Position numbers and translations under genes: made by a program
Shown here: positions 26,056 to 35,241 of the stretch, piece after piece
Position numbering within the stretch: the first letter of the stretch is position 1
Layout of the letters: the number at the start of each line of letters is the position of its first letter
The notes under the pieces: model-generated
Databases searched by the model: none
Told to the model about the DNA's origin: nothing
What the model saw: only the letters and a program-made list of their open reading frames with translations
NCBI GenBank assembly: GCA_019232985.1
Contig: JAFAMW010000004.1
Coordinates: 36,896-100,895, forward strand
DNA from: Roseateles sp.
GTDB taxonomy: Bacteria; Pseudomonadota; Gammaproteobacteria; Burkholderiales; Burkholderiaceae
Direction of reading: 5' to 3'
Length of the DNA stretch: 64,000 bases

Positions 26056-27027
26056 CTAGCCCGGCAGCTCCTGCCCCTGCGCCTGGCCGCGCCCCTGCGC
26101 CTTGGCGCGGTAGAGCTGCTCGTCGGCGAGGCCGGTCAGCGTCGCGGCTTCGCAGGGCAGGCCCGGCGGCAGCACGGCGACGCCGAGGCTGATCGTCACG
26201 ATCGGCCCGACGTCGGAGCGCTGGTGCGGCATCTGCAGCGCGCGCACGGCGCCCTCGAGCTTGTGCGCGACGCCGAGCGCGCCGGGCAGGTCGGTCTCGG
26301 GCAGGATGCACGCGAACTCCTCGCCGCCGTAGCGCGCGAGCACGTCGCCGGGCCGGTGCAGGCTCGCCTTGAGCGCGCGCGCGACGCGGCGCAGGCAGTC
26401 GTCGCCGGCGAGGTGGCCGTAGGCGTCGTTGTAGCGCTTGAAGAAGTCGACATCGGCCATCACGAGCGCGAGCGGCGTGCGCGTGCGCAGCGCGCGCTGC
26501 AGCTCGACGTCGAGGCGCTCGTCGAAATGGCGCCGGTTGTGCATGCCCGTGAGGCCGTCGATGAAGGCCATCTCGCGCAGCAGGTCGGCCTGCAGCTTGA
26601 TCGTGAGCTGGGCGCGCACGCGTGCGCGCACGACGGCCGGGTTGAAAGGCTTGGTGATGAAATCGGCCGCGCCGGTCTCGAGCGCGCGGGTCTCGTCCTC
26701 GGCCGCGTCGCGCGCGGTCACGAAGATCACGGCGATACGACTCAGCAGCGGGTCGGCCTTGATCTGCGCGCACAGCTCGTAGCCGTCCATGCCGGGCATC
26801 TGCACGTCGAGCAGCACGAGGTCGGGCAGCTTGTCGCGGCACAGCGCGAGCGCCTGCGCGCCGTGCCTGGCCATCAGCACCTGGCAGTCGGCCGCGAACA
26901 GCTGGTGCAGGGCCTGGATATTGACGGGCTGGTCGTCGACGACGAGCAGGCGCGGACGCCGCCCGAGCAGCTGGAGCAGCCCCTGCGGCGTCGCGCTCCA
27001 GACATGGCCGCCATTTCCGCTGCTCAT
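26056..27027 (-). CDS. Response regulator with GGDEF output (REC-GGDEF diguanylate cyclase)
   Basis: A 323-residue PleD-like regulator. The receiver domain has the acidic pair DD at 31-32, phospho-acceptor Asp74 in LLDVQMPG and the Lys in FITKPF. The output GGDEF domain has RPGDVLARYGGEEF, so both the inhibitory RxxD and the active-site GGEEF are intact. It follows the hybrid kinase gene by 49 bases on the same strand, so the kinase is its likely phosphodonor, linking that sensor to cyclic di-GMP synthesis. Confidence 0.95.
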   Translation of the reverse strand: MSSGNGGHVWSATPQGLLQLLGRRPRLLVVDDQPVNIQALHQLFAADCQVLMARHGAQALALCRDKLPDLVLLDVQMPGMDGYELCAQIKADPLLSRIAVIFVTARDAAEDETRALETGAADFITKPFNPAVVRARVRAQLTIKLQADLLREMAFIDGLTGMHNRRHFDERLDVELQRALRTRTPLALVMADVDFFKRYNDAYGHLAGDDCLRRVARALKASLHRPGDVLARYGGEEFACILPETDLPGALGVAHKLEGAVRALQMPHQRSDVGPIVTISLGVAVLPPGLPCEAATLTGLADEQLYRAKAQGRGQAQGQELPG

Positions 27028-27076
27028 GGTGCCCCCACGGCAGCGGCTCGCTTGGGACGGCCCGGCGCCGCGCCGC

Positions 27077-30000
27077 TCACGCGTTCTCCGGGCGCAGCAG
27101 CGCGCGGCAGTGGCCGGCGGCGCTGACGAAGTCGAGCCCCTCGAGCGCGCTCTCGAGCGTCTCGGCCGTGCCCGGCCAATGCCGGCGCAGCGTCGGGCGC
27201 AGGCGCTCGTGCTGCTCGAGCGCGGCCATGTCCGAGCTTTCGAGCAGCTCGATCAGCTCGGCGAGCAGCGGCGTGAGCCGTGCGTCCTCGAGCAGCGGTT
27301 CGGCGCGCGCGGGCACCTCGACCTCGGCCTGCAGCGCGTCGGCGAGCGAGCCGAGCGCGTCGAGCTGGCCGCGCTCGGTGTCGCTCCAGCCCGCGGGCCA
27401 GTCCTCGGGCAGGCCGCCGTCGGTCTGCAGCGCCTGCTCGCCGCTTTGCGCGAGCTCGGCGAGGCGGCGCGCGCCGAGGCTCGCGGCGAGGCCGCGCAGG
27501 CTGTGCAGCGCGGCGCCGAAGTCGGCGTGCTCGGGTGGCGGCAGCGCCGCGGCCTGCTCGCGCAGCGCCTTGACGCTGCGCGAGAACAGGTCGACCTTGC
27601 CCGACATCCGGCCCATCGCCTCGGCGAGCTCGATGCCGTGGCCGGCCGCCTGTTCGAGCAGCGCGGGCGGCAGCTCGACGCGCGACGCGCGCGGCTCGGC
27701 GCGCAGCTCGCGCACGCCGCAGTGGCGCAGCAGCACGGCGACGAGCGCGTCGAGGTCGAAGGGCTTGCCGACATGCTCGCTCATGCCCGCGTCGAGGCAG
27801 GCCTGGCGGTCGGCCGGCAGCGCGTTCGCCGTCATCGCGATGATCGGCAGCGTGAGGCCGAGCTGGCGGCGGATCAGCCGCGTCGCCGTGTAGCCGTCCA
27901 TGACGGGCATCTGCACGTCCATCAGCACCGCGTCGATACGCGGCGGGCCGACCTTGGACTGCGCGAGCAGCGACAGCGCCTGCTGGCCGTCGTTCGCGAG
28001 CAGCACGGCCGCGCCCTCGTCCTCGAGCAGCTCGCGCGCGACCTGCTGGTTGTTCGGGTTGTCCTCGACGACGAGCAGGCGCAGTCCCGAGAGGCGCCGC
28101 GACACCGCGCTCGCGGCGCGCGGCGGCGCGTTGTCGGCGTCCATGCCGCTGCGCGCGTCGACGACGGCGTCGTGCAGCATCGACGCGGTGACCGGCTTGA
28201 CGAGAAAGCCGTCGAGCAGACCCTGCTCGTGCTCGCTGCGCTGTGCAAGCATCTCGCGGCCATGCGCGGTGACCATCACGACGACCGGCGTGCTGCCCTG
28301 GGTCATCGCGCGCAGCTCGCGGCTCGTCTGCCAGCCGTCCATGCCCGGCATCACCCAGTCGACGAGCACGACGTCGAAGGGCCGGCCCGCGAGCGCGGCG
28401 TCGCGCACGCGGGCCAGCGCGGCGGTCCCCGAGTCGGCCGTCTCGACGCGCCAGCCCAGCCCGTCGCCCATGGTCGCGAGCATCTCGCGCGCGCAGGCGT
28501 TGTCGTCGACGAACAGCGCGCGCAGCGGCCCCGCGCGACCGCGCGCGGGCGCCGGGGCCTCGTCGGGCGTGCCGTCGGGCGGCACGGCCAGGCGCAGCCG
28601 GAAGAAGAAGCGGCTGCCCGCGCCGAGCCGGCTCTCGAGCTCGAGGCGCGAGCCCATCAGCTCGACGAGGCGGCGGCTGATCGCGAGGCCCAGGCCGGTA
28701 CCGCCGAAGCGCCGCGAAGTCGAGGCCTCGGCCTGGGAGAAGCCCGTGAAGATGCGCTCCTGGTGCTCGGGCGCGATGCCGATGCCGGTGTCGGCGACGC
28801 TGACGAGCAGGGTCACCGCGTCGGCGTCGCGCGCCTCGACGCGGATGCGCAGCACGACCTCGCCGGCCGGCGTGAACTTGATCGCGTTGCCGGCGAGGTT
28901 GATCAGCACCTGCTGCAGGCGCATCGCGTCGGCGACGACGCGGCGCGGCAGCGCCGGGTCGATGTCGAACAGCACCTCGACGCTGCGCCGCCCGACGTTG
29001 GCCGCGAGGATCACCGACAGGTCGCGCAGCAGCTGGTCGATGCGCATCGGGTGCGGGTCGAGCGTCATCTTGCCGGCCTCGACCTTGGAGAAGTCGAGGA
29101 TGTCGTTGAGCAGGCCCAGCAGCGAGCGCGCGGCGCTCTCGGTCTTGGCCGCGTAGTCCCGCTGGCGCGGCGTCAGCGCGGTCTTCTGCAGCAGGCGCAG
29201 CATGCCGAGCACGGCGTTCATCGGCGTGCGGATCTCGTGGCTCATGTTCGCGAGGAACTGGCTCTTCGCCTGCGAGGCCTTTTCGGCGGCCTGGCTCGCG
29301 CGCACGAGGTCGGTGATCTCGACGTGGAAGCTCGCGAGGTGGCCGTCGGGCAGCAGGCGCTCGATCACGCGCATCCAGCGCGTCTGGCCGTTGCTGTTGA
29401 ACGAGCGCGTAACCTTGTTCGTGCTCTTGCGATGTTCGGCGAGCCGCGATGCGACCCAGGACTCGAGGTCGGCGTGGGCCGGGTGGTCGGGGTTGCGCGC
29501 GACGGCCGCGCGCAGGATCGCCTCGTAGGGCGTGCCCGGCTGGAGCAGGTCGGCGACGGGCGCGTAGACCTCGCGCGTCTTCTCGTTGCACAGGACGACG
29601 CGGTCCTCGGGGTCGAACAGCGCGAAGGCCTCGTCGATCGACTCGACCGCGCCGCGCAGCAGCTCTTCCTTGCGCTTGAGCTCGGCCTCGAAGCGCACGC
29701 GCTCGGTCAGGTCGAGCGCGCACTGAAAGAAGCCGCCGCCGGGCAGCGGGCCCGCGTGCCATTCGAGCGTCGTGCCGTCGGCGCGCTCGCGCAGCTGCGG
29801 CGCGCCGGACGGCTCGGCAGCGGCGGCCGGGTCCGGCGCGGGCCGGGCCAGGCCGAGCTGGCCCGCGACGATTTCGTCGTAATGCGGCTGGCCGCCGGCC
29901 GCGAAGGCTGCGGCCGGCAGGCCGGTCAGCGCGCGGTACTGGGCGTTCGCGACGACGAGGCGCAGCTCGGCGTCGAACACGCCGAGGGCGCAGGGCAGGC

Positions 30001-30457
30001 GGTCGACGACGGTGTGCATGACCGCGTCGAACCGGGCGCGGTCGCGCAACAGCGCGTGCTCGGCGCTGACGTCCTGGAGGCTGCCGAGCAGGCGGCCGTC
30101 GCGCAGCTCGGCGGCGAGGCGCAGGCGCAGCGCGCGGCCGCGCACGCTCGTGTAGGCGAACTCGGCGCGGCCGCGCTCGGCGCGCAGCAGCGCGCCGGCG
30201 CGCTCGCGCTCGGCCGGCGCGCAGGCGTGGACGAAGACGGCGACCGGGCAGCTGTCGGCGGGCGCGAGGTCGAGCAGGCGGGCGGCGGTCGCATCGAAAT
30301 GCAGGGTCGCGCCGTCGGCGTCGAGCCGCCAGACGCCGATGCCGGCAAGCCGGCACGCGAGCTCGGCTGCTTCGGCGTCGGGCAGGGCAGGAGCGCGCGT
30401 GGCAGGCGCTGCGCGCACCAAACCCGCTCCGCCCCCCTCAGCCCGATGCTCGGCCAT
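27077..30457 (-). CDS. Hybrid sensor histidine kinase (PAS-HK-REC-REC-HPt)
   Basis: A 1126-residue kinase without obvious membrane segments, so probably cytoplasmic. PAS-like regions occupy about residues 30-390. The kinase core has the H-box SHEIRTPMN with His407, the N-box VLINLAGNAIKFTP and G-boxes DTGIGI and GGTGLGLAIS. Two receiver domains follow, with phospho-acceptors Asp700 (VLVDWVMPGMDG) and Asp847 (LMDVQMPVMDG), and a C-terminal HPt domain with His985 in ALHSLRGLAASLGA. This full phosphorelay layout resembles BarA/RcsC-type kinases. The last relay step is probably the REC-GGDEF protein encoded next. Confidence 0.95.
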   Translation of the reverse strand: MAEHRAEGGGAGLVRAAPATRAPALPDAEAAELACRLAGIGVWRLDADGATLHFDATAARLLDLAPADSCPVAVFVHACAPAERERAGALLRAERGRAEFAYTSVRGRALRLRLAAELRDGRLLGSLQDVSAEHALLRDRARFDAVMHTVVDRLPCALGVFDAELRLVVANAQYRALTGLPAAAFAAGGQPHYDEIVAGQLGLARPAPDPAAAAEPSGAPQLRERADGTTLEWHAGPLPGGGFFQCALDLTERVRFEAELKRKEELLRGAVESIDEAFALFDPEDRVVLCNEKTREVYAPVADLLQPGTPYEAILRAAVARNPDHPAHADLESWVASRLAEHRKSTNKVTRSFNSNGQTRWMRVIERLLPDGHLASFHVEITDLVRASQAAEKASQAKSQFLANMSHEIRTPMNAVLGMLRLLQKTALTPRQRDYAAKTESAARSLLGLLNDILDFSKVEAGKMTLDPHPMRIDQLLRDLSVILAANVGRRSVEVLFDIDPALPRRVVADAMRLQQVLINLAGNAIKFTPAGEVVLRIRVEARDADAVTLLVSVADTGIGIAPEHQERIFTGFSQAEASTSRRFGGTGLGLAISRRLVELMGSRLELESRLGAGSRFFFRLRLAVPPDGTPDEAPAPARGRAGPLRALFVDDNACAREMLATMGDGLGWRVETADSGTAALARVRDAALAGRPFDVVLVDWVMPGMDGWQTSRELRAMTQGSTPVVVMVTAHGREMLAQRSEHEQGLLDGFLVKPVTASMLHDAVVDARSGMDADNAPPRAASAVSRRLSGLRLLVVEDNPNNQQVARELLEDEGAAVLLANDGQQALSLLAQSKVGPPRIDAVLMDVQMPVMDGYTATRLIRRQLGLTLPIIAMTANALPADRQACLDAGMSEHVGKPFDLDALVAVLLRHCGVRELRAEPRASRVELPPALLEQAAGHGIELAEAMGRMSGKVDLFSRSVKALREQAAALPPPEHADFGAALHSLRGLAASLGARRLAELAQSGEQALQTDGGLPEDWPAGWSDTERGQLDALGSLADALQAEVEVPARAEPLLEDARLTPLLAELIELLESSDMAALEQHERLRPTLRRHWPGTAETLESALEGLDFVSAAGHCRALLRPENA

Positions 30458-30613
30458 CCACCGCTCCCACCCGTCGGTACTTTTCGCCAGCTTGTTCTTT
30501 TGATCCGGACAAGTCTAGCGTCCGGCCGTGCGGCGGGGCCTGGGCTAAACGCCTAGCTCGAATCGGGGGGCGACGGCTCGCGCGGCCCCGCCGGTTCGAC
30601 AGTGGGTGCGCGC

Positions 30614-32320
30614 TTACTCGATACGCCGGATGCGGCCGGGCTCGACCTGGTCGACCGCCTCGGGATGGGCGGCCAGGTAGTCGAGCATCGCGTCGAGGTC
30701 GACGCCGAGCTGGACGCGGTCGCGGCCTTGGCGCAACACGCTCAGGCCCTCGCCGCCGTCGGCCATGAAGCCGTTCACGACGATGCGGTAGCTGCGCGCG
30801 TCGTCGAGCGGCTGGCCGTCGACGCGCACGTCGACGAGGCGGGCGGCGTCGCCGTCGCGCGTCCAGGTGTAGCGCAGGCTCGCCGAGGGCTGGAGCAGGC
30901 GCGGCGTCGCGCCCGCGCCGTGCGGCAGTTGGTGGGCGAGCAGCTCGCGCAGCTGGGCGCCGCTCAGGGTCAGCGCGACCAGGTCGTTATGGAAGGGCTG
31001 GATCGCCGTGAGCTCGCTGAGGTTGACCGGGCGCGCGGGACTGGCCTCGAGGTCGGTACGGATGCCGCCCGGGTTCATGAACGCGATGACCGGGCCGGCC
31101 TGGACCGCGTCGTGGGCGCGCGCGTAGGCGGCCTGCGAGTCGGCGATCAGGTTGCCGAGCCCGGCGTCGCCGTCGGGGTCCTTGGGCTGGCGGTGCAGGC
31201 CATGGGCGAGCGTCGCGATCGGGCGCAGGCGCACCGGCTCGGTCAGTTTCTCGGCCTGGGCCTCGAGCGCGGCGAAGGCCGGGTCGGGCGGGTAGCGCGA
31301 CTGCAGCACCGGCACATTGACGGCGTCGGCCGCGAGCACCTGACCCTGCGCGTCGACCTTCAGCGTCGTCTGCGTGATCCAGGCGCCGAAGCTGCCGGCC
31401 TGGGTCAGCAGGCGCCCGTCGACCTTGCAGGTATAGGCCATATGGCTGTGGCCGCTGACGATCAGCGCGTAGTCCTTGGCGAGGCGGTGCGCGATGTCGA
31501 CGCCGCGGCCGGCGAGTCCCGTGCAGGCGTAGCTCGGGTCGTTGGCCGCGCCGTGCCACTCGGCGCCCTCGTGCATGACGGCGACGAGCACCTGCGCGCC
31601 CGCGCGACGCAGCTCGGGTACCAGTGCGTTGAGCGTGTCGGCTTCGTCGAGGAAGCGCAGGCCGACCATATTGCGCGCGAGCGAAACGGCCGGCGTGTCC
31701 TTGGTGACGACGCCGACGAACGCGACCTCGAGGCCGTCGACCTCGCGGATCGCGTAGCTCGGCAGGATCGTCCTGCCGGTCGCCGCGTCGACCAGGTTCG
31801 CGGCGAGGTAGGGGAAGTGCACGCCCGCGTAGCCGGGCAGCGGGCAGCCCTCGGCCGGGCAGCGGCCCGCGAGCTTGTCCTGCAGCACCGCGAGGCCCTG
31901 GTCGAGCTCGTGGTTGCCGAGCGCCGACGCGACGATGCCGAGCCGGTCGAAGGCCGCGAGGCTCGGCTCGTCGCCGAGCAGGGCCGAGGTCTGCGGCGAC
32001 GCGCCGATCAGGTCGCCTGCGGCGACGACGACGGCGTCCGGGTGCGCGGCGCGCAGCTGCGCGAGCGCGCTCGCGAGGTAGGGGATGCCGCCGGCGGGCT
32101 CGGCCGGCAGGGTGCCGCCCTGGCCGTCGGGCAGGCGCAGCAGCGCCGGCGTCGGGCCGTGCGACTGCAGGTTGCCGTGGAAGTCGTTGACCGACAGGAT
32201 CGTCAGCGTGCGCGGCGCCGCATCGGCGGGCGCCGGCGCGCTCGCGCAGCCGGCGAGCCAGAGCGACGCGGCGCCCAGCGCGAGGGCCAGTCCCGGGCAC
32301 AAAGAAAGGCTGGGTGTCAT
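30614..32320 (-). CDS. Lipoprotein 5'-nucleotidase / bifunctional metallophosphatase
   Basis: A 568-residue UshA-type enzyme. The signal ends in a lipobox WLAGC (Cys25), so it is probably membrane-anchored in the envelope. The metallophosphatase domain has LSVNDFHGNL, VVAAGDLIGASP, ALGNHELDQG and SGHSHMAYTC; the C-terminal substrate domain has FMNPGGIRTDL and NLSELTAIQPFHNDLV. The family removes phosphate from extracellular nucleotides. GGGAGAAG precedes ATG 32320. It lies directly downstream of the TonB receptor gene, with a terminator-like hairpin between them. Confidence 0.93.
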   Translation of the reverse strand: MTPSLSLCPGLALALGAASLWLAGCASAPAPADAAPRTLTILSVNDFHGNLQSHGPTPALLRLPDGQGGTLPAEPAGGIPYLASALAQLRAAHPDAVVVAAGDLIGASPQTSALLGDEPSLAAFDRLGIVASALGNHELDQGLAVLQDKLAGRCPAEGCPLPGYAGVHFPYLAANLVDAATGRTILPSYAIREVDGLEVAFVGVVTKDTPAVSLARNMVGLRFLDEADTLNALVPELRRAGAQVLVAVMHEGAEWHGAANDPSYACTGLAGRGVDIAHRLAKDYALIVSGHSHMAYTCKVDGRLLTQAGSFGAWITQTTLKVDAQGQVLAADAVNVPVLQSRYPPDPAFAALEAQAEKLTEPVRLRPIATLAHGLHRQPKDPDGDAGLGNLIADSQAAYARAHDAVQAGPVIAFMNPGGIRTDLEASPARPVNLSELTAIQPFHNDLVALTLSGAQLRELLAHQLPHGAGATPRLLQPSASLRYTWTRDGDAARLVDVRVDGQPLDDARSYRIVVNGFMADGGEGLSVLRQGRDRVQLGVDLDAMLDYLAAHPEAVDQVEPGRIRRIE

Positions 32321-32335
32321 GGGCTTCTCCCGAAG

Positions 32336-32363
32336 AAAAAACGGCCTGGGATGCCCAGGCCGT
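32336..32363 (-). terminator. Rho-independent terminator/attenuator after the TonB receptor gene
   Basis: A perfect 10-bp stem (ACGGCCTGGG/CCCAGGCCGT, 3-base loop), read on the minus strand, is followed directly by TTTTTT. It lies 26 bases after the receptor stop and only 20 bases before the nucleotidase ATG. It could end the receptor transcript or let a fraction through to the nucleotidase. Confidence 0.88.
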
Positions 32364-32389
32364 TTCGGTCTTGCGGTGGTCGCGAGAGC

Positions 32390-34921
32390 TTACTTGAACG
32401 AAGCGCTCAGCGTCAGCATCGCGGTGCGCGGCTGCAGCGTGTTGTACGTCGCATTGCTCTGGTACAGCGTGTTCGCGTTCGTGACCGCGTCGAGCGCGCC
32501 GCCCTTGGTGGCGAGGAAGTTGGTCGCGTTCGCGAAGGTCAGCGCGCGGCGGCTGAACACGTTGTTGATGTTCAGCTTGAGCTGCGGCTTGGTCAGCCAC
32601 GAGGTGACGTCCTCGAAGTTCCAGCCCGTCGCGAAGTTGACCGTCGAGTAGCCGCCGGCCTTCTCGGTGTTGCTCCAGTCGGCCCAGAAGCTGCTGCGGT
32701 AGTTCGCGTTTACGCTGGCCCAGAACGGACCGTTCTTGTAGCTCGAGCCGAAGTTGACCGAGTTCTTCGGCACGTCGACGAAGGACTTGCCTGCGGTCGG
32801 GTAGGTGCCGTCGCCGAAGGTCGCCGTGTTGTTCATGATCTTCGACTGGGTGAACGCATACGACGCGTAGACGCTCAGGTTGGCGTTGAGCTTGTAGCTC
32901 GCTTCCGCGTTGACGCCGCGCTGGTGCAGCGAGGGCACGGTCAGGTAGATGGTCTGGCCGGTGTCGTTGTCGTAGCCCGAGACCTGCTTGTTCTTCAGGT
33001 TCGAGGCGTAGGCGTCGACGCTGGCCGACAGCGCGCCGCGGTAGTAGCGCCAGCCCATGTCGAGCGTGTCGGCGGTTTCGGGCTTGTTGTTGCCGACCTG
33101 GGCGAGCTGCAGCGCGGTCAGGTTGCTGCCGCTGCCGATCGCGCTCGGGTTCTGCTGGTAGAACGCGAGCACGGCGTTGCTCTGCGTAATCACGCCGTTG
33201 ACCGGGGCGCGGAAGCTGCGGCCGAAACCGGCGTAGAGCTGGTTCGCGGCGTCGAGCTGGTACTTGACGCCGGCCGTCGGCGTGAACTTGCTCCAGTCTT
33301 CCTTCGAGTAGCCGCCGAACTGCTGCGAGTACAGGGGGCCGGCCGTCGCGCCCGGGTGCTGATAGCCGTAACCTTCGCGCTGGATATAGGTGTAGGCGCC
33401 ACCGACCGTGACCGTCCACTTGTTGTCGGGCGTCCAGTCGTTGGTGACGAAGGCGCGGCCCAGCTTGGTCTTGGTGTAGTCGAGGTAGTTGTATTCGGGC
33501 GTCGCGCCGCCGGACGTGAACGTGATCAGGTTGCTCTGGCCCCAGATGTCGAGCGGGAAGCCGTTCGCGTCGACCTTGCTATAGGACTGGAACTGCTCCT
33601 GGCGCGGCACGTCGGCCCAGACGCCGTAGGTCAGCGTATCGGTCGGGCCGAAGTCCTGGACCAGCTTGGCGATCACGCCCGGACGCCAGGTGTTCGAGCC
33701 TGCGTACTGGTATGCCAGCACCTTGGTGTTGTTGACCACCGCGCCGCCGTTCGGGTTGTAGCCGATGTAGCCGAAGCGGCCGATGTTGGCCGCCGACGTG
33801 CTTTCGGTGAAGGCGTAGCCGGAACCGCCGCCGCCCGAGCCGTACTGGAAGTAGGGCACGACCGACAGGTGCAGCGAGTCGGTCAGCGTGAACTCGCCGT
33901 CGAGGCTCAGCAGGTAGTTCTTGAACGGGTTGACGCGGTCACCGTAGAAATAGGTGTCGGTCGGGGTCGCGAGCGTCGTGTCGTAGTTGGCGAAGTAGTT
34001 GGCGTTGACCTGGGCCTTGGTCAGCATCTGGTAGCCGCCGGTGCGGATTTCGTGGTTGTACTGCAGCGAGGCCGAGATCGAGTTGCCGTCGTCGATGGTC
34101 CAGACCGACTTGCCGTCGACCTTGTTGACCTTGGCGTTGCCGGCGCCGCGCCACACGTCGGTCGAGTTGTGCGAGTAGGAGATCCACGAGCGCACGGGGC
34201 CGAGGTCGCCGGTCTGTACGCGGAAGAACTCGCGGCGGTAGCCGTAGTTGCCGCCGGTCAGGCTGGCGTCGATGCTCGGGGTGTGCGAGGGGTCGATCGT
34301 CGACCATGCGATCGTGCCGCCCGCGGCACCGGCGACCGCCTGGTCGACGTCCGGATAGCCTTGCAGAACGGTGATGTCGTTCATGTTCTCGGTATCACCG
34401 TACTCGGTCGGGTAGACGCGGTAGTTGCCGCTGTCGTTGACCGGGGCGCCGTTGACCGTCACGCCGATCTGGTCGTTCGTGAAGCCGCGGATCTGGTAGT
34501 TCGAGTCGAACAGGCCCGACGTGTCGTCGGTGATCGCGACGACGCCCGGGATCGTACCGATCATCTGCGCGTAGTTCGCGCCCGGCAGCGACTGCTCGAT
34601 CGCTTCGCGCGTGATCGTCGACACGGCCTTCGGTGCGATCTGCACCGTCATCAGGCCGCCGCCGAGCGAGTGGCTCGCGCCGGTCACTTCGATCTTCTGG
34701 AGCTGCTCGATCGTGCTGCGCGACGAGTTGGCGGTGGTCGTGTTCGAAGTGCTGGACGCGTTGGCGCGCTCGGTCTTGGTGTCCTGGGCCGCGTCGCTCG
34801 CGGCGGCAGCGGGGGCCGCGGCAGCCCCGGGAGCCTGCGCGTGCGCGACCGAGGCCGCCATCGCCGCGACCGCCAGGCTGAGCGCCGTCCGCGCGAAGCG
34901 GGCGAATTTCTGTTCAGTCAT
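32390..34921 (-). CDS. TonB-dependent outer-membrane receptor
   Basis: An 843-residue receptor with a signal peptide (ending ASVAHA) and a low-complexity Ala/Ser/Thr linker. The plug domain spans about residues 75-200 (IQLQ-type start LQKIEVTGAS; then QIRGFTNDQIGVTVNGAPVND), followed by a beta-barrel with many aromatic strands and a C-terminal Phe-Lys ending (LTLSASFK). It imports a scarce ligand using TonB energy. ATG 34921 has GGAG upstream and begins the signal peptide, so it is preferred to the in-frame ATG at 34966. The nucleotidase neighbour and upstream PurR-like boxes suggest a nucleotide or phosphate-ester ligand, but this is inference. Confidence 0.92.
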   Translation of the reverse strand: MTEQKFARFARTALSLAVAAMAASVAHAQAPGAAAAPAAAASDAAQDTKTERANASSTSNTTTANSSRSTIEQLQKIEVTGASHSLGGGLMTVQIAPKAVSTITREAIEQSLPGANYAQMIGTIPGVVAITDDTSGLFDSNYQIRGFTNDQIGVTVNGAPVNDSGNYRVYPTEYGDTENMNDITVLQGYPDVDQAVAGAAGGTIAWSTIDPSHTPSIDASLTGGNYGYRREFFRVQTGDLGPVRSWISYSHNSTDVWRGAGNAKVNKVDGKSVWTIDDGNSISASLQYNHEIRTGGYQMLTKAQVNANYFANYDTTLATPTDTYFYGDRVNPFKNYLLSLDGEFTLTDSLHLSVVPYFQYGSGGGGSGYAFTESTSAANIGRFGYIGYNPNGGAVVNNTKVLAYQYAGSNTWRPGVIAKLVQDFGPTDTLTYGVWADVPRQEQFQSYSKVDANGFPLDIWGQSNLITFTSGGATPEYNYLDYTKTKLGRAFVTNDWTPDNKWTVTVGGAYTYIQREGYGYQHPGATAGPLYSQQFGGYSKEDWSKFTPTAGVKYQLDAANQLYAGFGRSFRAPVNGVITQSNAVLAFYQQNPSAIGSGSNLTALQLAQVGNNKPETADTLDMGWRYYRGALSASVDAYASNLKNKQVSGYDNDTGQTIYLTVPSLHQRGVNAEASYKLNANLSVYASYAFTQSKIMNNTATFGDGTYPTAGKSFVDVPKNSVNFGSSYKNGPFWASVNANYRSSFWADWSNTEKAGGYSTVNFATGWNFEDVTSWLTKPQLKLNINNVFSRRALTFANATNFLATKGGALDAVTNANTLYQSNATYNTLQPRTAMLTLSASFK

Positions 34922-34951
34922 CTCAATCACTCCGGTTGAGCGCGCCGAAGC

Positions 34952-34967
34952 GCGCAAACGTTTCAAA
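34952..34967. promoter_or_regulatory. LacI/PurR-like box 1
   Basis: GCGCAAACGTTTCAAA carries the AAACGTTT core typical of LacI/GalR-family operators. It is the copy nearest to the TonB receptor start, about 30 bases upstream, where a bound repressor would block transcription or elongation. Confidence 0.5.
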
Positions 34968-35045
34968 AAAACTTCAAAAACAAGCGATCGGGCAGGGGAA
35001 AACCCGGTCGGGAATCAATGGGCACGAATGTATCGATTTGCTGTG

Positions 35046-35061
35046 ACGCAAACGTTTTCAT
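35046..35061. promoter_or_regulatory. LacI/PurR-like box 2 (best PurR match)
   Basis: ACGCAAACGTTTTCAT matches the E. coli PurR consensus ACGCAAACGTTTTCNT at every fixed position. It lies about 125 bases upstream of the TonB receptor start. PurR itself is mostly known from gammaproteobacteria, so a different LacI-family protein may use this box here. Confidence 0.6.
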
Positions 35062-35081
35062 GTGCAATTAGCAACATCTGA

Positions 35082-35093
35082 GCAAACGGTATT
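35082..35093. promoter_or_regulatory. Degenerate LacI-like half box
   Basis: GCAAACGGTATT keeps one half (GCAAACG) of the boxes on either side but not the other half. It may be a weak site or chance. Confidence 0.3.
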
Positions 35094-35133
35094 GTAGGGA
35101 AATCACATTTGTGCTTGACCCGCAAGCGCGGTC

Positions 35134-35146
35134 CAAACGCCGTTTG
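35134..35146. promoter_or_regulatory. LacI-like box 3 (odd-spaced palindrome)
   Basis: CAAACGCCGTTTG is a perfect palindrome about one central base, with the same half-site CAAACG as the other boxes but one extra base in the middle. It lies 8 bases from box 4. Confidence 0.4.
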
Positions 35147-35153
35147 TGAGGCT

Positions 35154-35165
35154 GCAAACGTTTGC
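35154..35165. promoter_or_regulatory. LacI/PurR-like box 4 (perfect palindrome)
   Basis: GCAAACGTTTGC is a perfect 12-bp palindrome and a textbook LacI-family operator core. It lies between gabD (3' end at 35242) and the TonB receptor. The leader 34922-35241 holds no gene and is much richer in A and T than its surroundings. Confidence 0.55.
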
Positions 35166-35241
35166 TCTTAGCGTAGCAAGGCCCGCAGCATCGTCGCCAA
35201 ATATTTCACGCCAATGACATGATGCGCCGCGGGCGCGGGGG

